Below are positions 39,403 to 49,422 of a DNA stretch of 64,000 nt, piece after piece (position 1 is the first letter of the stretch; each line of letters starts with the position of its first letter). Below the pieces are notes generated by a model. The model was given only the letters and a program-made list of their open reading frames with translations. It was not told the origin of the DNA and searched no databases. Origin of the DNA: Myxococcales bacterium (GTDB taxonomy: Bacteria; Myxococcota_A; Polyangia; Haliangiales; Haliangiaceae). A program made the position numbers and the translations under genes. The stretch is taken from positions 248,001 through 312,000 of the forward strand of contig JADKKI010000072.1 in NCBI GenBank assembly GCA_016720595.1, written 5' to 3'.

Positions 39403-39953
39403 ACCACCCGCAGGTCTCCGCGCTGATCCTCGCGGGCGGGCGCGCGACCCGCCTCGGCGGCGTGGACAAGAGCGCGCTCGTGATCGAAGGCGAGACGATC
39501 TTCGCGCGTCAGGTCCGCGTGCTGGGGCCTCGGGTCGCGGAGATCATCGTGTCGACGTCTGCGGAGGTCGCGGGCTATCGCACCGTCACCGACCGCGTCG
39601 CTGGCGCGGGGCCGATCGCGGGGATCGCCGCCGGCCTCGCCGTCGCGACCACGCCGTGGCTCCTCGTGGTCGCGGGCGACATGCCGTACCTGACCGGCGC
39701 GTTGATCGACCGCATGCTCGGGGCGAGCACGACCGCCGCAGATGCGGTCGGGATCCGGATCGACGGGCTCCCGGAGCCGCTGTGCTGCGTCCTGCGGGTG
39801 GCCGCGGCGCAGCCGGTGATCGAGCGCCGGCTCGATAGCGGGCGGCTCAAGGCCTCTGGCGTGCTCACGGACGAAGGCCTGGCCGTGACGTGGCTCGACG
39901 AGGTGGCGCGAGGCGACCTCACCAATATCAACACACCGGACGACCTCGGCTGA
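39399..39953 (+). CDS. mobA: Molybdenum cofactor guanylyltransferase MobA
   Basis: 184 residues from GTG 39399, which overlaps the preceding TGA. The nucleotidyltransferase signature LILAGGRATRLGGVDKSAL (about 8-27) and VVAGDMPYLT (about 90-100, with the Mg-binding Asp) are intact. The DLTNINTPDDL C-terminus is typical of MobA. The enzyme attaches GMP to molybdopterin to form the bis-MGD cofactor. No other molybdenum genes are in view. It is the last gene of the M24-mobA pair; a hairpin follows. Confidence 0.92.
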   Translation: MNHPQVSALILAGGRATRLGGVDKSALVIEGETIFARQVRVLGPRVAEIIVSTSAEVAGYRTVTDRVAGAGPIAGIAAGLAVATTPWLLVVAGDMPYLTGALIDRMLGASTTAADAVGIRIDGLPEPLCCVLRVAAAQPVIERRLDSGRLKASGVLTDEGLAVTWLDEVARGDLTNINTPDDLG

Positions 39954-39966
39954 TTGTCTACGACCT

Positions 39967-39993
39967 TCGGCGGGTTACGCCCGGGGTCGCCGA
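39967..39993 (+). terminator. Hairpin after mobA
   Basis: TCGGCG (39967-39972) pairs with CGCCGA (39988-39993). An alternative inner hairpin is CGGG/CCCG (39971-39974, 39980-39983). No T tract. Confidence 0.35.
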
Positions 39994-40050
39994 CGTTCGA
40001 TCGGGGTTTCCAGATCGATTCCGATCCTGTATCTACGTGGTCCCGTGGTG

Positions 40051-41124
<1,074 letters not shown>

Positions 41125-41128
41125 CCCG

Positions 41129-42173
41129 ATGCTCCGCGGCAACCTGAAGGCGAACGACTTCCTGATCGCGCACTCGGCCTCGATGCGCGCCGTGGTCGCG
41201 CAGGTCGAGAGCTACGCCGATGGCGATGCGCCGGTGCTGATCTGCGGCGAGCACGGCACCGGGCGCGAGCTCGTGGCGCGCGTGCTTCACCAGCGTGGCC
41301 CGCGGACCGGGGGCCGGTTCGTCGCGGTCCGTCCCTCGTTCGAGGATGTGCCGGGCAAGGCGAGCACCGACGATGCCTGCGAGCGTGCGCGCCGCGCCCT
41401 GCGCTCCGCCTCGGGCGGCACGCTGCTGGTCAAGGACGTCAGCGATCTCTCGGCCCCTTCGCAGCGCACGCTCAAGCGTGCGATCCGCGATCGCAAGGTC
41501 GTGCGCGACGGTGTCGAGGCGTTCGACGTCCATGTCGTCGCCACGGGGGATCTCGATGTCGATCGCGCGGTGGACGCGGAGATCGTGTCGCGCGAGTTCT
41601 ACGAGCTGTTCAAGCCCCGCCAGATCGAGGTGCCGCCGCTGCGCGATCGGCTCGACGATCTCCCGGCGCTGTTCGAGCGCTGGATCAAGCACTACGCCGC
41701 CGAGATCGGACGCACCAAGCCCTCGGTCTCGACCCGCGCGATCCAGCGGCTCACCGACTATCCGTGGCCGGGCAACGTGGCCGAGCTCAAGGCGATCGCG
41801 CGTCGGCTCGTGGTGCGCGTCACGCGCGCGAAGATCGAGGCGGGCGACGTCGACGAGATCCTCCCCGTGGTCGCCGCGCGCGTGCCGCTCGAGGACCTCG
41901 CGTTCGAGGAGATGGTCAAGGCCAAGCTCGCCGGGCCTGCTCGCGCGGATCGACGGCTATCCCGTCCACGATCTGTACGAGAAGGTCGTGGCGCGCGTCG
42001 AGCGCCCGCTGTTCGATCTCGTGCTCGCGCACACCGGCGGCAACCAGCTGAAGGCCGCCGAGATCCTCGGTCTCAATCGCAACACGCTCCGGAAGAAGCT
42101 CGCGGACCTCGGCATCGCGCAGCGGAAGCGCCGCGCCGGCCGCGAAGATCGCGCGCTCGACGGCGACGACTAG
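41129..42173 (+). CDS. Degenerate NtrC-like AAA+ protein with Fis-type HTH (single-base frameshift)
   Basis: From ATG 41129 the frame reads an NtrC-type AAA+ domain with Walker A GEHGTGRE (about residues 32-39), a Walker B-like GTLLVKDVSDLS, VPPLRDRLDDL and YPWPGNVAELK. After AKLAG it runs out of register. Removing one G from the GGG at 41933-41935 restores the rest: LLARIDGYPVHDLYEKVV and a Fis-like helix-turn-helix (GGNQLKAAEILGLNRNTLRK), ending at TAG 42173, about 347 residues. The GAFTGA loop is absent and Walker B lacks the DE pair, so it cannot be a normal sigma-54 activator; a DNA-binding, Fis-like role is more likely. It is translated directly after dusB and overlaps the convergent MFS gene by four bases. 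Confidence 0.8.
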
Positions 42174-43381
42174 GGCGCGCGGCGGGCGCGCGAGGCCACG
42201 GCCACCACGCCCGCACCGGCGACGAGCGCGGCGGTCGCGACGATCGACGCGGTGCCGCGGCCGTGGTCGTAGAGCCAGCCGAGCAGCAGGCTGCCGAGCC
42301 ACCAGGCCACGCCCCACACGAGGTAGTAGAGCCCGTACGCGCGGCCGCGCTCGCCACGCGGGACGATCGTGGCGATCATCGCCTTGCCGATCGACTCCGT
42401 CGCGGAGCGCGCGAGCGACCACATCGCGATGCCCGCGATCGCGAGGGCCGGCGTGGTCGCATCGGACGACAGCACGAGGGGCGCGTAGGCCGCGCCGATC
42501 ACCACGAACAGCGCCACCACCCCGCCTCCCGTGCCGCCCTTGGCGCGGCGGCGATCGAACAGGGTCCCGGCGGCGATCGCGGCGATGCCGTCGAACCCCA
42601 TCGCGGCGGCGTACGCGACCGGGAGCCACTTCGTCGAGAGCACGTCGGCCTTCTGAAGGTGGTAGGCGAGCAGCGGCCAGTCCGCGAGGCCGATCGCGAT
42701 CAGCGCCACGCCCACGAGATACAGGCGATAGCGCGGGCCGAGCACCCCGCGCTCGTCGGCGCCCACGGTCTCGAGCGAGCGCGGATCCGGATACAGGCGG
42801 CGGGCACGCAGCAGGATCGCGATCGTGATCGCGGCCGGGATCCCGAGGATCACGAACGCCCAGGCGAAGCCATCGAGCGTCTCACCGCGCCAGGCCAGCA
42901 CGCCGGCGACCACGAGCGGGCCGAGCAGGCCGCCGACCTGATCCATCGCCTCGCTGATCGCGAACGCCTTGCCGGCGCCGACATCGGCCGCCGCGAACGA
43001 GGTGAGCGTGGACTTGGCGGGCGAGCGGATCGCCTTGCCGAGCCGCTCGAGGCCGACCAGCGCCGCGACCATCGGCCAGCTGCCGGCGAGCGCGAGCAGC
43101 GGGACGGCGATCAGGTTGGTGCTGTAGCCGATGATCGTCAGCGTCCAGTAGCGCTGGGTCCGATCGGCGAGGGCGCCGGAGATGTACCGCAGGCCATAGC
43201 CGATCGCCTCGCCCGTGCCGGCCACGGCGCCCACCGCTGTGGCGCTCGCACCGAGGAGCGCGAGGTACGGGCCGATCGCACCGCGCATGCCCTCGTAGCA
43301 GAGGTCCGCGAACAGGCTGACCCAGCCGAGGAGGATCACGAACCGGCGTGCGCGGCCCGGCGAGTTGGGCTCAGCGGTCAC
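42170..43381 (-). CDS. Major facilitator superfamily transporter
   Basis: 403 residues, GTG start at 43381. Twelve hydrophobic segments are apparent, with a YISGALADRTQRYW loop after the second helix pair (motif A-like, GxLaDR) and RSPAKSTLT in the first half. It is related to drug/proton or phosphonate-type MFS permeases; substrate unknown. It overlaps the upstream peptide permease gene by 11 bases and is thus the last gene of the dppC-SBP-dppB-MFS operon, implying that import and export share one regulatory unit. Confidence 0.85.
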   Translation of the reverse strand: MTAEPNSPGRARRFVILLGWVSLFADLCYEGMRGAIGPYLALLGASATAVGAVAGTGEAIGYGLRYISGALADRTQRYWTLTIIGYSTNLIAVPLLALAGSWPMVAALVGLERLGKAIRSPAKSTLTSFAAADVGAGKAFAISEAMDQVGGLLGPLVVAGVLAWRGETLDGFAWAFVILGIPAAITIAILLRARRLYPDPRSLETVGADERGVLGPRYRLYLVGVALIAIGLADWPLLAYHLQKADVLSTKWLPVAYAAAMGFDGIAAIAAGTLFDRRRAKGGTGGGVVALFVVIGAAYAPLVLSSDATTPALAIAGIAMWSLARSATESIGKAMIATIVPRGERGRAYGLYYLVWGVAWWLGSLLLGWLYDHGRGTASIVATAALVAGAGVVAVASRARRAP

Positions 43382-44306
43382 GCAGCCTCGGATCGAGCCA
43401 GAGCTGCGCGAGATCGACGAGGAGGTTCGCGATCGCGATCCCGATCGCTCCGACCAGCACGGTGCCGAGGATCAGCGGGAGATCGCCATCGAGGATCGAT
43501 TGCAGCACTTCGCGCCCGAGCCCCGGCCACGCGAAGATCGTCTCGACGACGACGGCACCGCCGAGCAGGACTCCGAGGTCGAGGCCGATCAGGGTGAGCA
43601 GCGGGCCGAGCGCATTGCGCAGCGCATGGCGGAGGATCACGGTGCGCTCCGGCAGCCCCTTCGCCCGCGCCGTGCGCACGTAGTCCTCGGCGAGCGCCTC
43701 GCCGAGCTCGGAGCGCACCACCAGGGCGTACGATGCGATGCCGACGGAGGCGAGGGTTGCGGCGGGGAGCACGAGGTGATGCAGCCGATCGAGGCCGGGC
43801 TCACCGTATCCGCTGATCGGGAACCAGCCAAACCGATACGCCAGCACATAGAGTAGGAGCGTTCCGAGCACGAACTGGGGCGCGCTCTGGGCGAGTAACG
43901 TCACCGCGGTGGCGGCGCGATCGGGCCACCGGTGCCGCCGGATCGCCGCGAGGATGCCGAGCGGCACGCCCAGCAAGAGCTGCAGGAAGATCGCGGCCAG
44001 GGTGAGCTGGAGCGTGGGCCCGATCCGATCCGCGAGCAGGCGGGAGATCGGGCGGTGGGTGCGGTAGCTCTCGCCGAGGTCGCCCTGCACCACGTGGCCG
44101 ACCCAGCAGCCGTACTGCGCCGCGAGGCCGCGATCGAGGCAGTAGTGCGCGCGCACGCGCTCGATCGCCTCCGCATCCGCGTGCGGGCCGAGCAGCGCCT
44201 TCGCGGGATCGGCGGGGAGCGCCGCGGTCAGGAGGAACGTCGCGGTGATCACGAACCAGATCACGACGATGGTCCAGCCGAGGCGGCGCGCGACGAGGCG
44301 GATCAT
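43371..44306 (-). CDS. dppB: Peptide/nickel ABC transporter permease, DppB family
   Basis: 311 residues. An N-terminal membrane helix precedes a six-helix binding-protein-dependent permease domain. The EAA-type loop reads LAEDYVRTARAKGLPERTVI (about 222-241), the family contact with the ATPase. The DLGESYRTHRPI segment is typical of DppB/OppB. Start ATG 44306 overlaps the stop of the substrate-binding protein gene (ATGA). Peptide, nickel or oligosaccharide substrates are all possible. No ATPase gene is in the cluster. Confidence 0.9.
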   Translation of the reverse strand: MIRLVARRLGWTIVVIWFVITATFLLTAALPADPAKALLGPHADAEAIERVRAHYCLDRGLAAQYGCWVGHVVQGDLGESYRTHRPISRLLADRIGPTLQLTLAAIFLQLLLGVPLGILAAIRRHRWPDRAATAVTLLAQSAPQFVLGTLLLYVLAYRFGWFPISGYGEPGLDRLHHLVLPAATLASVGIASYALVVRSELGEALAEDYVRTARAKGLPERTVILRHALRNALGPLLTLIGLDLGVLLGGAVVVETIFAWPGLGREVLQSILDGDLPLILGTVLVGAIGIAIANLLVDLAQLWLDPRLRDR

Positions 44307-45949
44307 CGCGGCACCCGCTCCCCGTGGTCATCGAGATCGAGCCAGGTGTTCGCGTAGTCACGGAGCCAGATCGGATGGAGCTCGAAGCCCCGCACGTACG
44401 GCTGGGTGATCTCGTTGGCGATCGGGTGGTACGCGTAGATCCACGGTGCGTCCTCGTAGAGGATCCGCTCGGCTCGCTGGTACATCCCGGCGCGGGTCTT
44501 GGGATCGAGCTCGCCGCGCGCGGCATCGAGCAGCGTGTCGAGCTCGGGGTTTCGGTACCGCGTGTCGTTGGTCGCGTTGTCGCCGGTGCTCGCACGCGAG
44601 TGAAACCGGACGTCGAGAAAGTTGGTGGGATCGGGGAAGTCGCCGATCCAGCTGGTGAGCGAGAACGCGGGGCCATCCTCGCGCCCGAGCACCGTCGCCA
44701 GCGTGGCGAACGACACGAGCTGGATGTGCACCCGCACGCCGACCTCGGCCAGATCACCTTGCAGCGAGACCGCGAGCTTCTCGCCCACCTCGTCGTTCTG
44801 GGTCACGTAGTCGAGGTCGAAGCCGTCGGCGTGGCCGGCCTCGGCCAGCAGGGCCCGTGCCTTCGCGGGATCGTGCGGGTAGGGCAGGAGGGTCTCGTCG
44901 CGGCCGAACATCCCCGGTGGCAGCATGCCGTGCGATGGCACCGCCGCGTTGTTGAGGAGCTTCTCGAGGTGGCCCTTGTCGAGCGCATAGTTGAGCGCCT
45001 GGCGGACGCGCCGATCATCGAACGGTGGGCGCGTCACGTTCATCCGCGAGGCGAACACCTGCATCAAGGTCGCCTGGTGGAGGTACGGCGCCCACGCCGG
45101 CTGCGCGAGGATCCACACGTAGTCCGCGGAGGCGAGGCGCGCCGCGGTGTCGAGCTCCCCGCGCTCGAACATCAGGAACTGCGTGTCGGTGGGGACGTTC
45201 TCGTAGATCTCGAGCGCGTCGAGGTAGGGGCGCGCCGGATCCCAGTAGTGCGGATTGCGCCGCAGCACGACCTTCGTGCCCTCGTCCCAGCTGTCGAGCA
45301 TGAACGGTCCCGAGGCGAGCGGCGTGCGGCGGAGCTGGGCGCCGACCGCCGCGACATGGTCAGCGCGCTGCGGGGTGGCGAACGGCATCGTGAGCACGGC
45401 GAGGAACGCCGGCGAGGGGCGGGTGACCTGGATCCGCAGCTCGCGATCGGTGACCGCCACGATCCCCGCGCAGTCCGTGGCCTTGCCCGCGAGGACGTCG
45501 CTTGCGCCCACCACGTCGACGAGCAGCTGGCCGAACGGCGAGTCCGGGGACGTCAGGGCGCGCTCGAGGGCGAACTTGAAGTCGCCGGCGACGATCGGCC
45601 GTCCATCATGATAGGCGAGGCGGTCGCGCAGGAGGAACCGGTACGTGGTGCCGCCCGGATCGAGCTCCCAGCGCTCCGCGAGATCGGGGACCAGGCCCAC
45701 GCCGTGGGGCTCGTAGGTCACGAGCGTCGCGAACAGCGGATGCGCGACGTAGGTCGAGCCCTCGTCGTACGCGATCGCGGGATCGAGCGTGCGCACGTCG
45801 AGGTGCATCGCGATGCGGAGCGTGCCGCCGCGCCGTGGCGACGTGGCACCTGCCGCACGCCAGCGTGGATCGCGATCCGGTGGACCGCACGCCACGACAC
45901 CGACCGCGATCGCGATGACGACGGCGACGATGCCCGTGCGCGCGATCAC
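44303..45949 (-). CDS. ABC transporter substrate-binding lipoprotein (SBP family 5, peptide type)
   Basis: 548 residues from GTG 45949, which overlaps the dppC stop. A signal peptide ends GVVAC (lipobox). The SBP_bac_5 family pattern is clear: GGTLRIAMHLDVRTLDPAIA near the mature start, YRFLLRDRLAYHDGRPIVA, FALERALTSPDSPF, PFDDRRVRQALNYALDKGHL and a C-terminal lobe ending around YANTWLDLDD. It captures peptides or related ligands in the periplasm and delivers them to DppB/DppC. Unusually, it lies between the two permease genes rather than at the head of the operon. Confidence 0.92.
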   Translation of the reverse strand: MIARTGIVAVVIAIAVGVVACGPPDRDPRWRAAGATSPRRGGTLRIAMHLDVRTLDPAIAYDEGSTYVAHPLFATLVTYEPHGVGLVPDLAERWELDPGGTTYRFLLRDRLAYHDGRPIVAGDFKFALERALTSPDSPFGQLLVDVVGASDVLAGKATDCAGIVAVTDRELRIQVTRPSPAFLAVLTMPFATPQRADHVAAVGAQLRRTPLASGPFMLDSWDEGTKVVLRRNPHYWDPARPYLDALEIYENVPTDTQFLMFERGELDTAARLASADYVWILAQPAWAPYLHQATLMQVFASRMNVTRPPFDDRRVRQALNYALDKGHLEKLLNNAAVPSHGMLPPGMFGRDETLLPYPHDPAKARALLAEAGHADGFDLDYVTQNDEVGEKLAVSLQGDLAEVGVRVHIQLVSFATLATVLGREDGPAFSLTSWIGDFPDPTNFLDVRFHSRASTGDNATNDTRYRNPELDTLLDAARGELDPKTRAGMYQRAERILYEDAPWIYAYHPIANEITQPYVRGFELHPIWLRDYANTWLDLDDHGERVPR

Positions 45950-46803
45950 CGCCGCCCCTTGGGATCGAGGACCTGCCGCAGCCCCTCTCCGAACAGGTTG
46001 AACGCCACGACGGCGAGGAAGATCGCCAGGCCCGGCACGATCACGAGGTGCGGGGACGTGCGGTAGTAACTCCGGCCCTCGAACAGCATCCGGCCCCAGG
46101 TCGCGGCGGGCGGCGGTGGCCCGAGCCCGAGGAACGACAGCGCCGCCTCGGCGAGGAGGTTCTGCGCGAACCCCAGCACGGCGACCACGGCGACCAGGCC
46201 GGCCACGTTGGGGAGGATGTGCCGCACGATGATGCGCAGCGGGGGCGCGCCGAGGGCGCGGGCCGCGAGCACGTGCTCGGACCGTGCGATCGCCATCGCC
46301 TTGCCGCGGATCACGCGGGCCATCGTGGTCCAGCTCACCGCGGCCAACGTCACGATCACCGGCGCGGACGACGAGGCGAGGCGGGTCTCGCGCAGCAACG
46401 CGGCGAGCAGGATCGCGATCAACAGGAACGGAAACGACAGCACCAGATCGACGACCCGCATCAGCGCGCCATCGACCCAGCCCCCGGCGGCCCCCGCGGC
46501 GAGCCCGATCGCGAGGCCGATCACGAGCGCGAGGAGGGTCGCCAGGGTGGCGATCAAGAGCGAGGTGCGCGCACCGGAGACCACGCGCGCGGCGACGTCG
46601 CGGCCGAGCTGATCGGTGCCGAGTGGCGCATCGCTCGAAGGCGGCAGCGGTGCGCCCATCGCCGACAGACCGTGATCGATGTCGCGCGCGACGGGATCGC
46701 CGACCACCGACGGGCCGATCACCGCGAGCCCCACGAGCAGCACGACCAGGATCGCTCCGACCATGGCGCTGCGATGCGCCACGAAGCGTCGTCCCCAGCT
46801 CAC
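45946..46803 (-). CDS. dppC: Peptide/nickel ABC transporter permease, DppC family
   Basis: 285 residues from GTG 46803; TATGCT ends six bases upstream, which supports this start over longer in-frame extensions. The N-terminal helix (MVGAILVVLLVGLAVIG) and the HPLGTDQLGRD-like APLGTDQLGRDVAAR segment are diagnostic of DppC/OppC. The EAA loop lies at about 170-190 (VLAARALGAPPLRIIVRHIL). First gene of a four-gene operon: dppC, binding protein, dppB, MFS. Confidence 0.9.
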   Translation of the reverse strand: MSWGRRFVAHRSAMVGAILVVLLVGLAVIGPSVVGDPVARDIDHGLSAMGAPLPPSSDAPLGTDQLGRDVAARVVSGARTSLLIATLATLLALVIGLAIGLAAGAAGGWVDGALMRVVDLVLSFPFLLIAILLAALLRETRLASSSAPVIVTLAAVSWTTMARVIRGKAMAIARSEHVLAARALGAPPLRIIVRHILPNVAGLVAVVAVLGFAQNLLAEAALSFLGLGPPPPAATWGRMLFEGRSYYRTSPHLVIVPGLAIFLAVVAFNLFGEGLRQVLDPKGRR

Positions 46804-46809
46804 GGCGCG

Positions 46810-46815
46810 AGCATA
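46810..46815 (-). promoter_or_regulatory. TATGCT -10-like element upstream of dppC
   Basis: Minus-strand TATGCT ends six bases before GTG 46803. No Shine-Dalgarno is present. Confidence 0.45.
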
Positions 46816-46990
46816 TCGCGTCGCCTCGGCGCGCGGGCGCGGGCGCCCACGCGTGACCGGAGCGCGCAAGAACAACTCCTGCTCGCCGCGCCCAGCGGTC
46901 TGTGTTCGAGCTGCGCGCACGGGGCGAGGGCGGCATCCCAGGTGCACCTCGATCGGTGCATCCCGCGCCTTCGCCTGCGCCGGCCACCCG

Positions 46991-47097
46991 GGGTTACCCA
47001 ACCCTGTTCCCCGCTACCAAGCGGGAGGAGGAAGTGCGGGCGAGGCAGGGTGACCTTCGCAGAGCTCGATCGGCAGGGCGAGCGAGACGGCCGATCG
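46991..47097 (+). other. Three perfect stem-loops in the non-coding region upstream of the liv operon
   Basis: The 374-base gap between dppC and the divergent liv operon (46804-47177) shows no convincing gene. It holds GGGTT-ACCC-AACCC (46991-47004), CCCGCT-ACCA-AGCGGG (47010-47025) and CGATCGGC / GCCGATCG with a 15-base loop (47067-47097). They end 27 bases before a TTGACA hexamer. They may be operators if that promoter is used, or RNA leader elements if transcription starts farther upstream. No known riboswitch is recognised. Confidence 0.4.
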
Positions 47098-47124
47098 CCT
47101 GCGCCAATGGGTGGGCCGGGCAGG

Positions 47125-47154
47125 TTGACAGCCCGTCGCCAGGTCGGATATCGC
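47125..47154 (+). promoter_or_regulatory. Candidate sigma-70-type promoter of the liv operon
   Basis: A perfect TTGACA (47125-47130) is followed after 18 bases by TATCGC (47149-47154), a partial -10. Transcription would start near 47161, giving a short leader that contains the AGGAGA ribosome site (47167-47172). Confidence 0.45.
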
Positions 47155-47177
47155 ATGCCCAACCACAGGAGAATGCC

Positions 47178-48500
47178 GTGAATCTGAGTGCTTGGAACAG
47201 GGTCGCCGTGATCGCGGCGTTCGCGGCAATCGCCGGGTTTGGGGCTGGCTGCGACAAGCTCGGAGGCGGCAAGGGCAAGGGAAGTGGCTCCGGCTCCGGA
47301 TCGTCCGGCTCGTCCGGATCGTCGGGCGTGGCGCCGGTTGCCGACACGGGTCCGATCAAGATCGGCCACTACGCGTCGCTGACGGGCTCCGAGGCGACGT
47401 TCGGTGTGTCGACCGACCACGGTGTGATCCTCGCGATGGAGGAGCGCAACGCGGCGGGCGGCGTCAAGGGCCGCAAGATCGAGCTGAAGACGCTCGACGA
47501 CGCGTCGAAGTCGAGCGAGGCGGGCAACGTGGTGCAGCGCCTGATCAGCGAGGACAAGGTCGTCGCGCTGATCGGCGAGGTCGCCTCGGGTAGCTCGCTG
47601 GCCGGCGGCAAGGTCGCCCAGCAGCAGGGCGTGCCGATGATCTCGCCCTCGTCGACCAACAAGAAGGTCACCGAGGGCCGGGACATGGTGTCCCGCGTCT
47701 GCTTCCTCGACGAGTTCCAGGGCTACGTCGTGGCGAAGTTCGCGAAGGATCAGAAGTTCGACAAGGTCGCCGTGCTGTTCGATCAGGCGGCGCCGTACTC
47801 CAAGGGCCTCGCCGAGACGTTCAAGACCGAGTTCGAGGCGCTGAAGGGGACGATCACCACGTCGCAGGCGTACACGGCTGGCGATCCGGACGTCTCGGCG
47901 CAGCTCCAGTCGATCAAGACCTCGGGGGCCCAGGCCGTGTTCCTCCCCGGCTACTACACCGACGTCGGCAACATCGTCAACCAGGCGCGCAAGCTCGGGA
48001 TCACGGCGCCGTTCCTCGGTGGTGATGGCTGGGATTCGAGCAAGCTCGCCGAGATCGGCGGCGCCGCGATCGAGGGCAGCTACTACTCGAACCACTACTC
48101 GTTCGACGAGGCGCGCCCCGAGGTGAAGGACTTCGTGTCCAAGTTCGAGAAGCGCTGGAAGGAGACGCCGGATGGCCTCGCGGCCCTCGGCTACGACGCG
48201 GCGCGCGTGCTGTTCGATGCGATGGACAAGGCGCCCTCGCTCGGCGGCAAGGACCTCGCGACGACGATCGCGGCGACCAAGGACTTCCCGGGCGTCACCG
48301 GCAAGATCACGCTCGACGCCAACCGCGATGCGCAGAAGCAGGCAGTCGTCGTGCAGATGAAGGGCGGCAAGCCGCGCTACGTCGCCACGGTGGTGCCGAA
48401 GGGCTGGCCGGAGCCGGCTGCGGCGACGCCAGCGGGCTCGGGCTCGGGCTCGGCGGCGGGTTCGGCTGCGGCTGCGGGCTCGGGCTCCGCCACGAAGTGA
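47178..48500 (+). CDS. livK: Branched-chain amino-acid ABC transporter substrate-binding lipoprotein
   Basis: 440 residues from GTG 47178 with AGGAGA five bases upstream. Signal peptide and lipobox GFGAGC give a lipidated N-terminus, followed by a Gly/Ser tether (about 30-50). The Leu/Ile/Val-binding protein fold is clear: IKIGHYASLTGSEATFGVST, VVALIGEVASGSSLAG, GVPMISPSSTN, AVFLPGYYTDVGNIVNQARK and GDGWDSSKLAEIGG. A second Gly/Ser/Ala-rich tail (about 415-440) is unusual. First gene of a five-gene liv operon; the tether probably keeps the domain in the periplasm away from the membrane. Confidence 0.93.
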   Translation: MNLSAWNRVAVIAAFAAIAGFGAGCDKLGGGKGKGSGSGSGSSGSSGSSGVAPVADTGPIKIGHYASLTGSEATFGVSTDHGVILAMEERNAAGGVKGRKIELKTLDDASKSSEAGNVVQRLISEDKVVALIGEVASGSSLAGGKVAQQQGVPMISPSSTNKKVTEGRDMVSRVCFLDEFQGYVVAKFAKDQKFDKVAVLFDQAAPYSKGLAETFKTEFEALKGTITTSQAYTAGDPDVSAQLQSIKTSGAQAVFLPGYYTDVGNIVNQARKLGITAPFLGGDGWDSSKLAEIGGAAIEGSYYSNHYSFDEARPEVKDFVSKFEKRWKETPDGLAALGYDAARVLFDAMDKAPSLGGKDLATTIAATKDFPGVTGKITLDANRDAQKQAVVVQMKGGKPRYVATVVPKGWPEPAAATPAGSGSGSAAGSAAAAGSGSATK

Positions 48501-48501
48501 C

Positions 48502-49422
48502 GTGACCAAGCTCCTCCAGACCCTCGTCAACAGCATCGCGCTGGGCAGCCTGTATGCGCTCACCGCGCTCGGCTACACGCTGGTCTATGGCGTGCTGCGG
48601 TTCATCAACTTCGCGCACTCCGACGTGTTCACCGTCGGGGCGTGGATCTCGTTCGTCATCGCGTCGGCGTTCGGCTGGGCGGTGACCGAGTCCCCGCTGT
48701 TCGCGATGCCGCTGATCCTCCTGCTCGCGATGGCGACCTGCGCCCTGCTCGGGGTGACGATCGAGATCCTCGCGTATCGGCCGCTGCGCCGCGCGCCCCG
48801 CCTCAACGTGCTGATCACGGCGATCGGCGTGTCGCTGTTCCTCCAGAACGTGGGCCAGCTCAAGTTCGTGTTCGGCACCCAGCCGCAGCACATGCCGGCG
48901 CTGATCCACGACACCTCGATCGTCGAGATCGCCGGGGTCCATATCCGCGTCGTCGACGTCACGGTGGTCGTGCTCACGGGCCTGCTCCTGTTCGGGCTCG
49001 AGTTCCTGGTCTACCGGACGCGTCTCGGGCGCGCGATGCGTGCAGTCTCGTTCGACGAGCGCGTGGCGTCGCTGATGGGCATCAACGTCAACCGCATCGT
49101 CTCGATCACGTTCGGCATCGGCTCGGCCCTCGCTGCGGCGGGCGGCCTGTTGTTCGCGCTCAAGTACGAGAGCATCAAGCAGTCCGCGGATGCCACCTGG
49201 GTGCTGCTCGGGCTCAAGGCGTTCGTCGCCGCGGTGGTCGGCGGCATCGGTAACGTGCGCGGCGCGGTGGCCGGCGCCCTGTTGATCGCGTTCGTCGAGA
49301 TGTTCGGCGCGGCGTACTTCTCGCCCCACATGCGCGACCTCTACGTGTTCGTGATCCTGATCGTCGTCCTGCTGTTCAAGCCCAGCGGCCTGTTCGGCAA
49401 GGCCGTGGTGGAGAAGGTGTGA
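48502..49422 (+). CDS. livH: Branched-chain amino-acid ABC permease LivH
   Basis: 306 residues from GTG 48502, one base after the livK stop. It is hydrophobic with about eight membrane segments. Family segments are ALGYTLVYGVLRFINFAHSD near the N-terminus, MRAVSFDERVASLMGINVNR (the ATPase-contact loop) and FVAAVVGGIGNVRGAVAGAL. It forms the translocation pore with LivM. The next start overlaps this stop. Confidence 0.95.
   Translation: MTKLLQTLVNSIALGSLYALTALGYTLVYGVLRFINFAHSDVFTVGAWISFVIASAFGWAVTESPLFAMPLILLLAMATCALLGVTIEILAYRPLRRAPRLNVLITAIGVSLFLQNVGQLKFVFGTQPQHMPALIHDTSIVEIAGVHIRVVDVTVVVLTGLLLFGLEFLVYRTRLGRAMRAVSFDERVASLMGINVNRIVSITFGIGSALAAAGGLLFALKYESIKQSADATWVLLGLKAFVAAVVGGIGNVRGAVAGALLIAFVEMFGAAYFSPHMRDLYVFVILIVVLLFKPSGLFGKAVVEKV

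Noticed and set aside
43597..46990. Several long plus-strand frames opposite the peptide transporter genes
   Set aside because: They are shadows of genes with clear ABC transporter motifs and have Arg/His-biased composition.
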